A DNA stretch of 64,000 nucleotides from Xylona heveae TC161 (lineage: Eukaryota > Ascomycota > Xylonomycetes > Xylonales > Xylonaceae). The position numbers and the translations under genes were made by a program. Positions 48,071 to 62,162 of the stretch are shown here, piece after piece. Numbering within the stretch: the stretch's first letter is position 1; each line of letters opens with the position of its first letter. Location: assembly GCF_001619985.1 (NCBI RefSeq), contig NW_017264207.1:402093-466092 (forward strand), in the 5' to 3' direction. A model generated the notes under the pieces. The model ran no database searches, was not told the origin of the DNA, and saw nothing but the letters and a program-made list of their open reading frames with translations.

Positions 48071-48102
48071 GACTGCGAGACTGCGAGTCTGCGAGTCTGC
48101 GA
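48071..48102. repeat. 8-bp tandem repeat, G(A/T)CTGCGA
   Basis: Four units: two GACTGCGA followed by two GTCTGCGA. Confidence 0.88.
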
Positions 48103-48421
48103 GAGAATCATCAAAATGGCATCTATTGTCCGGACTCTGGGGGTGAAGGCACACGTGGCCTTCTGCATTCAAGATGGCTACGTTGCTCTTTCCTTTTACT
48201 ATAGCCAACTTCATTAAGCGACGAGTCGACGATCCCTATAAAGGTTGTTCATGGCGCGAGGAGCTTCAATAACAACTCAAGTTTTGTTTACATTCTACAA
48301 TTCTACATTCAATCGACGTGTCGTAACGATAGAACAGTTCACAACAGAATTTCCAAGATGAGTGGACTGTGTGGATTACAAAAAGGACAATAACAACGGA
48401 GCCAGAGATGGCTGGGTCAAG

Positions 48422-49183
48422 ATGAATCAAACACCAGCAACCCTCAAGATCGCGGTAGACCTAACTCCGAGGGAAGGCTTGGATGAGTCACGTATGGAAC
48501 CAAAAGCATATCTGGCATCAGAAAGCTTTTCCAACCACTTGAAGCGAAAGACAGGAGACGAGGTCTCTGACCGGGCTGTAAAGACAGCTCGTTTGGATCA
48601 CCCGCCCCATGATACTGACCAGATAATGTCCAAGTATCAGGGTCGTGTGCTTTCCATCCACCCACTGGATCATGTCGAGGACAAGGTAGAAGTAGAAGCA
48701 CACGGCCTAGGGGCTGGGGATCAACCAGAGAAGCAGGAAGCAGAAGCAATCTCGTTGCAGGATTTGGCACGAGAAATTGCCAATATCAAAGCGAATGCAA
48801 TCTCCCAGGAAAGGAGGATTGAACAACTTGAGCAAACACATGCTCAGCTTCGAAGGCTGAACGCCAAGCAAGATGGCCAACTTGTGGAACAGCAGCAAGA
48901 ACTGTCTCGACTGAAGGAGAGAGTTTCTGACCTTGAAAAAAAAAGTCGCCAAGACGCAAAAAAAGCCAATTCAATCGCTACAACGTATGTGTAGCAAACC
49001 TAATAACAGAGGCTGTCAAGAAAGTCCGCAAGAGCGGGAAACGTGGCCATGCAACCGTTCAGTTCTGAGCATCACCAAAGACAGATTTTCTGGACTTACG
49101 TCTCGGAAGTGATTGACAAATATGTCAAGGAAGATCCAGGTCCAAGGAGGAAGAAGTCTGCTTTTGTCGCTGAATATATCTAG
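48422..49183 (+). CDS. coiled-coil protein, unknown function
   Basis: Predicted 227-aa protein with exons 48422-48984 and 49063-49183. I recognise no family. Residues about 40-70 are basic (HLKRKTGDEVSDRAVKTARL), which could be a nuclear signal. Residues about 110-185 form a heptad-rich coiled coil (IEQLEQTHAQLRRLNAKQ; LVEQQQELSRLKERVSDLEK). After the intron the protein ends with IFWTYVSEVIDKYVKED and a basic PRRKK stretch. The unspliced frame stops at 48994; the GTATGT donor at 48985 and TTCAG acceptor before 49063 give a sensible extension. The start is the first ATG in this frame; a nearer upstream ATG (48358) is in another frame and stops soon. Likely lineage-specific. Confidence 0.6.
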
Positions 49184-49522
49184 GGAAGCTCCTGGGTCGA
49201 CGCCGTTATACCACTCTTCGATACAGTATTCGTTTGTACGTGGTATTTATAAACCATGGGAAACGAGTTGGTTGCGAACAAGAATTTCGTAAGGAGATCT
49301 CGGACAAGAAAGAAGGAACGGAAATTCATGTATCTTCAGTGGCATTCGAATAAGTTATGCACCAGCTCGCTCCAATCATTTCATCTTATTGACGCATTGG
49401 AATTTTTCTGAAAAATTCATCGACCGTATCCGAACAGTATGATTTGTACTTGGAAAAATAAAAGCGCAATAAGGACTCGTTTTTATGAATGTCTTCATTC
49501 AGATGTGATCATACTACGAAAA
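49184..49522. other. convergent 3' flanks
   Basis: 339 bp, no gene seen. Confidence 0.6.
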
Positions 49523-50264
49523 CTATGGAGAGTAGACACACAGTTCTAAGCCGTTTGAATAAGGGATCGTCAGATTGGTAAAACCGCTGTCTTTGCTGCG
49601 CAAATATCCAAGCAAGTCCTTGTACCGAGTTGCAGAGCTAATGGTATTATCAATAATGACCACCGCGCCCTGGCGGAGATGTGGCTGAATGAGTTTCAGA
49701 GTGGGGAGAGCCATCGGCGTCCAGACTAAGCTTTGGTTAAAAGAATACTACTTTTATTTCTCTTCATAAATAATCAGGTGACTTACTATCCAGGAGAAGC
49801 ATGTCAATGGTAGGAACATTCTCCTTTAATGTTTGCAGCAAATCGCCTACGCGTAGATCGATATGTCTTGACACGCCCTCTCCGGCCTCAGTCCAGTGCT
49901 TGCGAGCCACCCCTGCTTTGGAAGCTTCATGCTCCGTTGCGATCACTGTGCCTTGTCCACCGGAGGCTTGCACGTTCGCACTCACTGCCAGTCCGAGGTA
50001 GATGGTGCTGACGCCGAAACTGGTGCCCGCCTCGACGATGTTTTTGGCGTTGATTGCACGTGCGAGCTGGTAGACGAATTGAGACTTGTCTTGGTCTAAT
50101 GCAACAAAGGCGTCTCGAGTAGCAGCATGTATTTCACCGGATGTCAAGGAGGAGATGTTTAGACCTTTTTCTTGTTCGACAGAGGCAGCGTGCAAGCGAT
50201 CCAAGAGCGAGAGGACATGCTCTGGAACTCCTGCGTCCCGGAGAGGGTTCGGTGGAGATGCCAT
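49523..50264 (-). CDS. class I SAM-dependent O-methyltransferase-like protein
   Basis: Predicted 226-aa methyltransferase of the small catechol/caffeoyl-CoA O-methyltransferase (Methyltransf_24) type. Exons: 50264-49787 and 49725-49523. The SAM site is NIVEAGTSFGVSTIYLGLA (motif I, E/DxGTxxGxS), followed by GTVIATEHE. Then come DLRVGDLLQTL, IDMLLLDIWTPMALPTLKL (joined across the intron) and GAVVIIDNTISSA. Catechol-type enzymes hold a metal with Asp residues in the LLLD and IDN segments, and both are present. Substrate unknown. It diverges from a monocarboxylate-type transporter across 1.05 kb, a layout sometimes seen for small metabolite units. Confidence 0.88.
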
Positions 50265-51310
50265 TTTTTTTTCTTTTTCTCTTGATGGTGGTGATTGAAA
50301 CGGTGGAGATTATGTCGGTTGGAGTTGAGATTTTAGGAACGGTTAATAGTCTAGATCGGAATGATGCACTGTAGTCTGTAGAATTCTTTGTCGTTGCGGG
50401 AAAGAGTGGTATTAATATTGAGAAGCCTTGAGGCATGCAAGGGGCTCGGAGGTGTTGACAGGTTCGAAATGGAGAACCTTATTTTTTTTTTCTTATAATC
50501 AGCCTGATCTAGTATAGAAGAAATGAATTGGACCCGTGTAACTGGGGTTATATGAAATCCAAATAAGTATTGGATATTAGCTAGACAGCTTCGTTTGGTC
50601 CGACTGCATGTTGTTACATGTGGTAGAGTTGCTTAGCCTCCAGATATAAGTCGGAATTTGAGTGAACTAATTGGTCAAACGTTGGGGTCTTTTTACTGAG
50701 AATCGAACTGTAAGCTCAACTATATTTTTAATGAACAGTGACGAATTTAGCGAGCCATATGGTGACCGAGGGTGATGAGTTTAACTGCACAGAATTTACT
50801 TTTGCGTATGAACTGTCAGTAAATGATGATACAAGGGTACTGCCTCGGTAATGTCTCCAGCGGGGTTTACTGCCCCCCACCTCTCATGGGGCGAGGGGTC
50901 CAGTCATGTATCTTGATTGCTCTTGTACCAGATTGTCTTGGATATCAATGTACGTCAACTCTAGCTGGAGACAACGTACTGCCAATATCAGTACTCTATT
51001 ACCCTCAAGCCCATCATTAACTCTCTGAGCAGATGCAATTAAATTAGTCCATGACTATGCGGGTCACGGGTAGATCTCAAAGTTTGCAAGTTGTACTGTG
51101 TTGACTAACTTTCCACACTGATACATTGCCGCTCCGTGGCCCACTCTGAGTCACTCGTCGAATTAGAACTGCGGAGACGATGGGTCCTAAATTGTTCCCA
51201 GAATTCTACAGCTCAATTGGCTTCAATGCCAACGAACAACCCTGTTTCAATGAAGCACTGTCATAGAGATCTTTGTGATATTTTATTTGATCCAATTGCT
51301 GCCATTGACA
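50265..51310. promoter_or_regulatory. divergent promoter region (methyltransferase / MFS)
   Basis: 1,046 bp, AT-rich, between two divergent genes. No gene or known site recognised. Confidence 0.5.
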
Positions 51311-52873
51311 ATGGCACTGACAAGTGCATCTGATGATTCTTTGCCCGATGGCGAAATTGGTCGGTCAGGGACAACGGTGGATATCGCAATGGACCGGCCA
51401 CAAAGCATAACTGAAGCTATTTCTCTGGCCCAGTTTCCTTCTCGTGCTGAGAAATCGAAAGGGTAAGCCTGCACAATTTCAAAGCTATTTTGGATTGATA
51501 TGTTCCTAGTTCAATAATTTCAATATTTCTTATTCTCGGCTCTCTGGGCACCAGGGCTGACAAACTCCACCAGACAATCCGTTGCTATTGTTGCTGCCTC
51601 TTTCACGATAATATTTACTTGCTGCGGTCTCAATTTTGCATTCGGTGTCTATCAGGCTTTATATGAGACTCTGGCCAGACAGCCAGGAACGCCATTTACT
51701 GGTGCCAGCCCGGCAGAAATCGACCTAATCGGCACGCTTTGTATATCTTTAATGACAATTGGTGCCCCATTCGTCGTCGCTTGGGCCAAGCGGTTCTCAC
51801 CTCGACATGTTTCGTTTGCCGGTGGTCTTATCTTTGGAGTTTCCCTTGTCTTGGCAAGCTTTGGGAAAGCGTTATGGCATTTCGAGCTAACTCAGGGACT
51901 TCTTTGCGGCATTGGCACCTGTTTGTCCTACATGGTGGCCGTCACTACCGCTCCAACTTGGTTTACTAGCCACCGCGGCCTAGCTATGGGAGTCATATTA
52001 TCTGGGACTGGAGTGGGCGGCCTTGTCTGGGCCCCGGCTCTGAATGCTTGTATTAACAGCCTTGGCTTCAGAAATACTCTGCGTCTAACCGGCGCTGTCT
52101 CCTTTGCACTTGTTTCCATTGCCAGTGCTGCTATAACCTGGGAGCCGACCAGCAAGGCACGATTCTGGACGGAAAACAATGCGAGGACTAGCCGCGCCGA
52201 CGGGATTCTGAAAGTGCCTCTTGTGGATATTCGTGTCGCTCGAACACGCAAGTTTGCCGCTCAGGCCCTAGGGGCCATCTTTCAATCCGCAGCGTACTAC
52301 ACGCCGGTATTTTTCTTTGCTTCGTATGCGAGAAGTCTTGGATACGGCGATACGGCAGGCGCCAATTTCATCGCTCTCAGCAACGCATGCAATGCCGTTG
52401 GCAAGATTGTCATTGGCTACGCCGCTGACCGCATTGGTCGATTAAATACGCTATTTATTACAACTCTCTTTAGCGCTATTGCCGCTATCGGCTTCTGGCT
52501 GCCTTCGACAATGGGGGACGCAACAACAAGAACACAAGGTCTCTTTGTCACATTTGTTATTTTCTACGGCATTTTTGCCAGTGCCTATGTCGCTCTTTTC
52601 CCGACGAGTCTCATTGAGATATTTGGCGCCCAGAATTTCGCCTCTGTGAATGGCGTCTTATACATGGTACGTGGCATGGCGACCATGGTGGGCACGCCTG
52701 TCGGCGGTGTGTTGACTCGAAATACGGCATCGGCTTTGAGCCCTAAAACTTTTGAGGGTATGTCCATACTGGTCAGCGTTCTTCTCTTTGCAGCCTCTGC
52801 TGCTGTCCTTTGGGTACGAATGGAGGCAATGGTTGGCCCCAGTGGAATTGTAAGCTGGAAGTGGAGGCAATGA
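51311..52873 (+). CDS. MFS transporter, monocarboxylate-porter type
   Basis: Predicted 483-aa carrier with exons 51311-51462 and 51574-52873. A hydrophilic N terminus of about 50 residues comes before TM1 (SVAIVAASFTIIFTCCGLNFAFGVYQ), in the position and style of fungal Mch/monocarboxylate permeases (MCT family). Further marks are the LIGTLCISLMTIGAPFVV helix, YMVAVTTAPTWF, HRGLAMGVILSGTGVGGL and IGYAADRIGRL in the second half. About 12 helices are predicted. Two possible acceptors exist near 51556 and 51573; only the latter (CCACCAG) keeps the frame. Substrate unknown: monocarboxylate, riboflavin or a secondary metabolite are options. Confidence 0.88.
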
Positions 52874-54386
52874 TACAGGTAAAAGTGTAAATGATTTCCG
52901 TCGTCCCGTGTATATAAAGTATAGACCCATTTCCGGTCGGAGAAGGAAAATTGTTTATAATAAAATTCTTTGCCATTACTCTGGGACCAAAAGCTCCAAC
53001 GAGTTCAGAAGAGCCTCACTGGACCACGAAGACTAACCAAACCTTACATGATCATGAGATGCGAAGGAGGTTTCAACAAAGAAGGGTGAAGCTTGATTGC
53101 CGTATAAAGAAGGAATTCGTGCTAGGGAAACTTGTTCTCGAGCTAACCATGCGCATTAGCTGAATTTGAACCGTCTGATGAAGCCTTAGAACTGCGTCTT
53201 TGTTAACCTTGTACCAGTAAAAGTAGGTTGATTATGCACCCTCGGAGGAATAGGGACCGGCGTAGGGCGGACGGATGTGACTGGCCCCAGCTTCGCAGTT
53301 TGGAGACGAGCCGCCCGAACCCCGCGTGGTGCCTAATGCAATCCACCTCAAGGCACCAAGTAGCTGATGGACATGAGGATGAAGAACGTGATCGAATAAA
53401 TTCTTAGAATTGTAAAATGTCTTATCAGGAATCAAAGATAGATGCATTGTCAATCATCGCAATTATAGCATCTCCTATTCTATTTCTCGCTGCTGCTTTT
53501 CGTCTACATTCGTGGCTTCATTGAAGATTGTATAACCTTCTCATAGACGGGTTGGGACTCTGTGATTGACCCCACTTGGACTGCCATGGCGTTGGGGTCA
53601 GACCGCCATGAAAGGGTCCTCTTTCTCCTTCTTCCCGTCCGTCCTGTTTTGCTCTGATCCACTCAGGCTTCTTCTATGCTGAATCGAGGTTGGGATTGGC
53701 TTGCACAGGTGGAACTTTGGGTCAGATTGTGATGATAGAGTGGTTCGGCCCCTCTACCCCTCTAAACAGTTCGGCCTCCCGCGTGTGAGAATTAGGCGCC
53801 GGGAAACAGACCAAGAGTCTCCACAGAACCTCCAAGCTTCCTCCGTCGTCACATCCATCATCACATCCACGCGTCGTGCTACCAACTCGCCTGATTATAT
53901 ACCGTAGTTTCTTTCTTCACCGTCCTTTTTTTTTTTTTTTTCTTTCCGCACTTTTGACAATTTGCATCCGTCGCATAAGGATCCGTCGTGTTTTCTCTGT
54001 TACTTTGTCGCAGGAAATCCGTTGCGACAACGAGTATCACCTTTGCAGGCATTGCGGTGTAGATTCGTAGCTCTTCTCCGCCAAGAGCTGCGGGAATTCG
54101 TTCAGCGATTCGCCCTTTCGAAAGAAGCGTCCCAGCCTTTCTGCAATACCCTCTCCCCATATTTTTCGCCTTGAAAGATTTCCGTCGACTCGGTCGGTCG
54201 CTACGTTCCAATTGCTATCACCGCTGTATCTCTTCGCTTCTCCGACTGTCGCTACAACCCCCGTCGATTCTATTACCCCTCATTGATCGTTTGACTGCCG
54301 GTCTGTCAACGATATTGTCGCCCGTGTAATAATCGCATCGTTCTTCCCCGCACCTTCTCTTGTCCAGCTCGTTCGACTTTGCAACA
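52874..54386. promoter_or_regulatory. upstream region of the MpkA-type kinase
   Basis: 1.5 kb without a gene. A T-run with two C flanks (53927-53941) and CT-rich stretches from about 53850 to 54300 suggest a long pyrimidine-rich leader or core promoter for the MAP kinase. Confidence 0.5.
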
Positions 54387-56161
<1,775 letters not shown>

Positions 56162-56690
56162 ATGCAATCTATGCTGGGGCAGCTTTAAAAAGTAGCGGGG
56201 GAAGTTTGTGGTGGTGGACATGGACGTCTTTATTCAAGCCCTGTGAGAATTGTAGACTGACGAGGTAGCGGGGTGAGACGTTGAAGGGTTGAAGCGTTGA
56301 GAAAGCTTAGTTTTCCCTGAGACAGCGAAGAACCAGTAGGATGGCAGTCGAATGAAGCATTAGATTTTTATTTTATTTTACTTTTTCCCTTGATGGACGC
56401 AATGCGTTTCTTTATTCATCACAGATGTCATACTTTCCTTTTTATTCTCATTTTATTTTATTTTTATTCTTTTCCTTTGCTCAGTACTCTCCTAATAAGT
56501 TTTACTAGCATTTTTTTTTACACTTATTTCCTCCCCCAAAAAATGGCAATGATATGTACGGTATGCTCGTATCAATTACTTTTTAATCTCTGGCTCATTT
56601 GTCTTGCATTCACAAGACTACAAAATGATGAGAATGGGCGTGGAGGAAGGCGCAACCCATCCCCTTTCCATCCACCAACAACTAGACCAA
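56162..56690. other. convergent 3' flanks, no gene seen
   Basis: This is T-rich sequence between the kinase and carboxypeptidase stop codons. Confidence 0.6.
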
Positions 56691-58547
56691 TCATCCTGGC
56701 AGAGAGAAATTACCTGTATAATTTCCCGACTGGGTTGTGAAATCGCTGGTTTGGCTCAGATCATCAATTCTGCCCAGCATAAACTCCAGCAATCTGTATG
56801 CAGCACTGGGTGCAAACTGGGGAATCATGTGGCCGGAAAGCGAGACCTCCGCAAAAGTGAGGCCTCTTTCGGTTCTATATCTACCAAACACACCTGCGCC
56901 TGCAAGGGTGCTGAGGCTAGGATCATCATGATAGGGAACGTAGAATTCGTCCTGAGGTTCCTCGGAGAATCCCTGGGCACCGTTCCAGGTCATGTTCTGG
57001 ATAGCAAGGAGGGTACCGTTTGAAAGGAGGACATAATCGATCGCGCCGTGACCGATGATGGTCTTGTTTGTGCGTTCAATGACAGAGGCCAAGACGCCGT
57101 TGAGCGCGGGAGGATCAGACAAGTCTGTTCCATTGACGAAGACGTTAATGGAGGAGCATTCTTCGTATTCGCCAATGGGGGCATTGATGGCTTTCTGCAC
57201 GTCGGTGCGGTTGAAGTAAATAAAAGCGCCATCGGGTACGTAGCCAAAGGACCCAGGGAAACCCATGACGTCCCAGAGCAAAGGACAGGTGGTGGCGATT
57301 TGATACACGTTGAAGCAAGGGTTGATTTCGGACGCGGCGTAGTAGATGTCATCCCACAGATCGCATGAGGCTGTGACGGTGTTGTTGGGCGGACTGGGCA
57401 AGGGTCCCTTGGGCGGATACACGAGATATTCGTTCAAAAAGGACGTGTAGCCGCATGCATCGGCGCGGTCGTGAATGTCGTCCATAAAAGTAGAGTTGAG
57501 GGAGAAGAGACCTGGCCAGTTGTCCACAAAGGCGACGGCGGGGACTATAGAAAAGTAAAAAGCATTAGCAGAGTTGTTTCCTCTGGTAGAATCAAAAGAA
57601 GCCTGTACGGGATGACGGAGATCACCTACTCTCTTCAGTGACGACATCGGAGCTAATGCTCGGGTCATATATCATGATGCTCTCGAGATTGTAATACTTG
57701 GTGTCATTCTTGTTGAGCATTGCATCGGCAATATAAGGCACGTACATGCCGGCATATGACTCGCCGGTAATGTACACCTTGCGCTTCTCGAGGTCAAACG
57801 TTTTGACGAAATGCTTCCAGAATCCCAAAAACTGCTCCGCCACATCTGCTTCAGACGTCGCCGTGGGGGTACCCTGTGAGAATCCGGTACCCACGGGCTG
57901 ATCAATCCACACGACGTTGGTCAGGTTGACCCAGGTCCAAGGGTTAGGAACAGGTTTGAACGTGCCCCATTGCCAGAGGAATGGGCCGTTCTCTTGCAAA
58001 AGACCTTCGAGCGAGCTGCAGCCTGGACCGCCATTGAGCCAGATGAGAATCTCGTCTCCCGCAAGCTCATTCTCGGACGGAAAGAACCAGAACCAGAGCT
58101 TGGAGGTTTCATTGGCGTGGTCCGAAATGGGAAGCAATCCGGCATATGACTCGCCAACGTCAAAGTCTACTTCGGGGATGGCAGAGCCATTGACAACAAA
58201 TTCTGGAATTCACCTGTTAGCAATTGATTTGTCTTACCAAGAATTGCGAGTAGTTGCAAAATAACTGGGGTGATTAGAGTAGGAATGTTCGTCCCATGAA
58301 ACAAATACAAAAGGCACCGGACAGAAGAGGACGAAAAGTAGGCAGACATACTCGACGACTTGCTGTTCAGATAGCTCTGTTTCTTCTTATGCTCCGCTGA
58401 GCGCTTCACAGGCTGCTGCTGCGAACGCTCGGCGAAGATGTTATCTCTGGGAGCTGGTCTTTCAAGTTTCTTTCCCACATGCTGTGAGCTTCGTGCGCTG
58501 GTAAGCACAGCAAGCGCTAGCACCAGCAGAAATGAGAGAGCGCGCAT
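56691..58547 (-). CDS. secreted serine carboxypeptidase (family S10)
   Basis: Predicted 540-aa exopeptidase that removes C-terminal residues at acid pH. Exons: 58547-58352, 58202-57630 and 57544-56691. A signal peptide ([18 protein letters not shown]) and a basic propeptide stretch begin the protein. The substrate-binding motif is [12 protein letters not shown], and the nucleophile lies in [12 protein letters not shown]. The Asp is in [11 protein letters not shown] and the His in [11 protein letters not shown], so the triad is complete. There are many N-glycosylation sequons (for example in NGTDL, NKTII, NMTWN). The exon 2 acceptor (GAATTCCAG) was chosen because it gives [23 protein letters not shown] in frame. 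It likely works with the neighbouring S53 peptidase in external protein digestion. Confidence 0.93.
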
Positions 58548-60202
58548 CTCGCAGCGAATATCTCAAAGGCTATTTCCCAAGTCTATTCTCTCACTTCACT
58601 GCAAACCCACGTCTTCTCAGTCCGAAAACGACAAGTAGCCTTAGAACTGAAGACAGACCTATTTAGCACAGCTGATCAATTACTTCCGCTATGGCGTCCA
58701 GTGCAAGGACGTTCTGAGAGAGCCTTCCCACACGCGAGTGGAGGGAGCTCTGATAGCTTTATCTCAGATCGCCAGGCTTGCGCTGGAGCTTTGGAGCTGA
58801 AGAACCTGCCCATCTTACGTAGCTTTGCATTCTGCGCCCTGGGATGACAGGGTATTTCGCCAGCCTATGCTCAATGAGGTAGTCCGTCTGCGCCAAAAAG
58901 TGCGCTGAGCGGAGCAGTCCACTCCGAGAACATCAGCCCAAAAGGCTGGCGACATGGTCCTGTGAGAAGTGCGGTAATCAGGGCTGATCGAAGAAGCCCA
59001 CAACTTCCCGATTGGGCTGGGTGATAGATTATGTGCATAGTCTATTTCGTAAGTGCTCTAGACTGCCGTGATAAAGAACAGTCAGGCAGGCAACCCAAAC
59101 GACACGAATTGAAGCGATTGGGTACGTACTAGTGACTCATCCAGTACTGCATTATTACGCAGTAGAAGTAATTCAGCTGGACCTAGAGAATGAAGTGATT
59201 GAAAGTCAGTCCCTTGTACTTTACGGTAATCTCCTGCTGAGTGATGAGATGTGGTGTGGGTGTACCACGCTGTGGGAGTTGCCTGTCGTAGGCAAGTAGA
59301 TGCGTAGTGGCGTCCTACAACCATGCACATACAAGTATAGTAGGCATGCCGAGGATGGAGATGCCAGGAACACCAGCTAGTCGAGCCTAAAGTCTGGTCC
59401 AAGCAAGGAAGCGAATACTGATAAGAAAAAGGTCAGGGTCTTGCCCCATTTGGAGAGAGCCGGTGGATACCGTCATCGTATCAATATTCGTATTGTAGTA
59501 TCGTTTGTTCATGGCCATTGCCGATTGCCGGGACTGCCTACGTACTGCGTAGTAAGAGGGCAAAAGGACTTGTCATCAGGAATCGAGAAGAGAAGGGGCC
59601 TTTGCCATCATTTCACGACAGATGAAGACAAGATTGTCTCACGGTGGTAATATAAGAGCTGCCTGTGCCTGAACTAAGCAGGACCTCCTTCCCGATATCA
59701 TCATCGTTCCCCTTTCGCACCTTCCTCTTTTTGACTTGGTCCGTCCAGAGTGCGGGCACTGGCGACAACTAATTCATCGGGGCGAGGAGGGCCGGGACGG
59801 GGCCCGTTTACCACCGGCCCAGTTATCACCGAACCTTGTCCCTTATCTTTCGCACTAGCCTTCTCAATCACTTCGTATCTCTACGCTACGTACGGTAGTT
59901 GTATTTCTCGAGGAACAAGACGATAATGCGAGCAAGCTAAGCTAAGTTAATTATCGCTGTCTCCTGCAATGTCAACAAGAATTTCCAGATACAATCTGCA
60001 GCTAGATTCTTCGAGAATTTATTGACTGTACAATAAAAAGTGTATTCTCGATCAGTCAAATATCATTCATAGACACCCGTTATGTACAGCAAATGCGAGT
60101 TTGCAAATGTAGACGCTCACAAGAGCATTTAGCATCGCCATGATAATTCCATGCACATGCAAAGTAAATAGACAAATAACGTCTCTTCTCGCCTACTCTC
60201 GG
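58548..60202. other. intergenic between two protease genes
   Basis: 1.65 kb without a supported gene. It includes the promoter of the carboxypeptidase. GATA words occur, as they would by chance; I cannot claim nitrogen control from them. Confidence 0.55.
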
Positions 60203-62162
60203 TCATACAAATCGAGTAAAGTTAAAGGTCAAAAAGTCGAGCTCAAAGGGCGAGGACAATGCCAGCAGCTTGGTAAACACTGGTGTTCCCCATCCAGTTA
60301 CAGGGTCCCAGCCCTCGGTGGCGTTCCACGAGGCATAAGGGACATAGGGAGTCGCAAGGCCACTATAAATGTCCTTGCCGGTGCAGCCTGTAGAGCCACC
60401 GTGGGTAATGTCGGTGAGACCATATCGTCCAAAGGCATAGATCCAGGGGTTCAGGAAACCGAGCGGAGGAAGATTGGCGGAGACACGCGCGCTATTGAGC
60501 AGAGAGACGACAGCAGCAAACGTAGGCGCGGCGGCACTGTAACACCAGCGAGTCAACATAGAACGCTCACCAACCGGCAGAAGATGTCTACTCACCTAGT
60601 ACCTCCAACCAGAATCTCTTTGCCTTGGTCAATGACGTGAAAGTGTGAGCCCTGCGCAGACACATCGGGAATGCCGCGGCCATTGGGATTGTAGAGACCT
60701 TTCCATTGATCGCCCAGAATGTTCAAGTATCGGTCCACGGCATGCTTCTGCCATCCTGGAGTCGGGAAGCGGTCCGAAAATCCACCCGACGAAAAGCTGA
60801 TGCCAGCTTCAGGAGCCACATAGTGCGTAGCGCCAACGGAGGTTACCCAGGGACAGCTGGCGGGGAATGTGGGTAGGAAGCGGGTAGTCTTGTTCCCATC
60901 ATTGGTCTGGCAGGCGCTTCCGACACCAGTGTCACCGCTGGAGAAAATGACAGAGACACCCCGGGCGCCGAGCTGACCAAACATGGAGCATACGGTGCGC
61001 GAGTAAGGCTCAGGCACACTCTGCTCATCCTCGCCGTAAGAGGTCGACAAGGTCTGCGGCAGTTCATCCTCCGGCAACGAAAGAATGTAGTTCAAGAAGT
61101 CGAGGTAGGGTTCATTTTCGTCATCACTCGCATCGGGCTGATCCAAATCCGGCACGAGCAGTCCACGGCCACCGGTGATATAATACTCGTTGGGGGTGGG
61201 GTAGGAAAGCGAGAGGCCATATTGGATATCAAGATTTGCCTCGACGTCGTCATCGACTGTGTCATTTTGTTTCCACTGGCCGCCTAAGATATCGTCAGAA
61301 AGTCTGCGAAGCCCATGGATATGAACTACGTACCGTGCACTTGCTGGTACTTGAAGCTAGCACCGGCAGCATAAGGAGCATATTCCTTCAAGAATTGTCC
61401 AAGATCTGCAAATTTGGCATACTCTTCAAGGTAGCCAGCAATACCGAGCTTGTTACCGTTGTTGGGATCGGCCTTGAAGTCCTTGATCTTGTACAATTCT
61501 TTAAGACAGGCGGGTGTAATGGTCTGGTTGCACCCTGTCACATTCAGACCTTTGCCAGCCTGGCCAAGGATTTGCTTGTCAATGACCCAACTGCGCTGCG
61601 GGCGAATTTGGCCGAACCGAGTGGTCGGCTGGATCATGTCAATGTACTGATGCAGATATTGAGGGAGTGAGTATTGGAGAGTCCGGATACGCTCCGCGCC
61701 GTCGACATTGCTGCGATAGTATTTAAATTTGGTGTCCAACATCTTCTCGGCTTGGCCGACCGTGGCATTGAAATTGATCCATTCGCCATCGTCATGAATA
61801 GCGTTGGGCGGCACACCATGCTCGAGGAGCCATGAAGTGATTGCATTGGTTGCCTCGGCAGTTGGGCGAATCAATGCTTTGAGCTCTTCCAGCTTCAGAT
61901 GTTTTCCATATTTGGGGTGATTTGGTGTTGAAATGTCTAACACAGTCTGCTCAAAAAAGCCAGGGTTTGGCTGCGTGACAGCGATGCGGAAGTTCACCCG
62001 CTTGGACGTGTCAGGGACACCAACTGCCTTCCAGCCTTCAGGGACAGAGTTCAGCTGCTCAAAGATCTCAGGAAAAGAGGCGGGTCCTGAAGCTGCGGCA
62101 TTCACACTCGCGAAGCCGGCCAGCGCGGAGCAGATACCGGCCAGGAGGGAAAGGGAACGCAT
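60203..62162 (-). CDS. secreted tripeptidyl peptidase, sedolisin family S53
   Basis: Predicted 616-aa acid peptidase with exons 62162-61334, 61283-60596 and 60536-60203. The signal peptide [22 protein letters not shown] is followed by a pro-domain ([22 protein letters not shown] through [12 protein letters not shown]). The catalytic domain has the Glu and Asp in [10 protein letters not shown], the oxyanion-hole Asp in [10 protein letters not shown], and the nucleophile in [15 protein letters not shown]. The last is formed across the 60595 intron as the AG/TGCC join. The C-terminal calcium site is present ([11 protein letters not shown] with the upstream GKDIYSG). An in-frame ATG at 62186 would add MSYKIRAS; I prefer 62162 because it begins a clean signal peptide. 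Confidence 0.93.

Larger units (their letters stand above)
46177..48421. other. repeat-bearing intergenic region
   Basis: 2.2 kb without a supported gene. Four short tandem arrays lie between 47113 and 48102, three with an 8-bp period (listed separately). Hydrophobic frames at 46302-46664 overlap each other in three frames and look like AT-rich chance frames. Confidence 0.6.

Noticed and set aside
51556-51573. Earlier splice acceptor for the monocarboxylate-type transporter
   Set aside because: Joining there shifts the frame and breaks the first membrane helix; the acceptor at 51573 keeps it.
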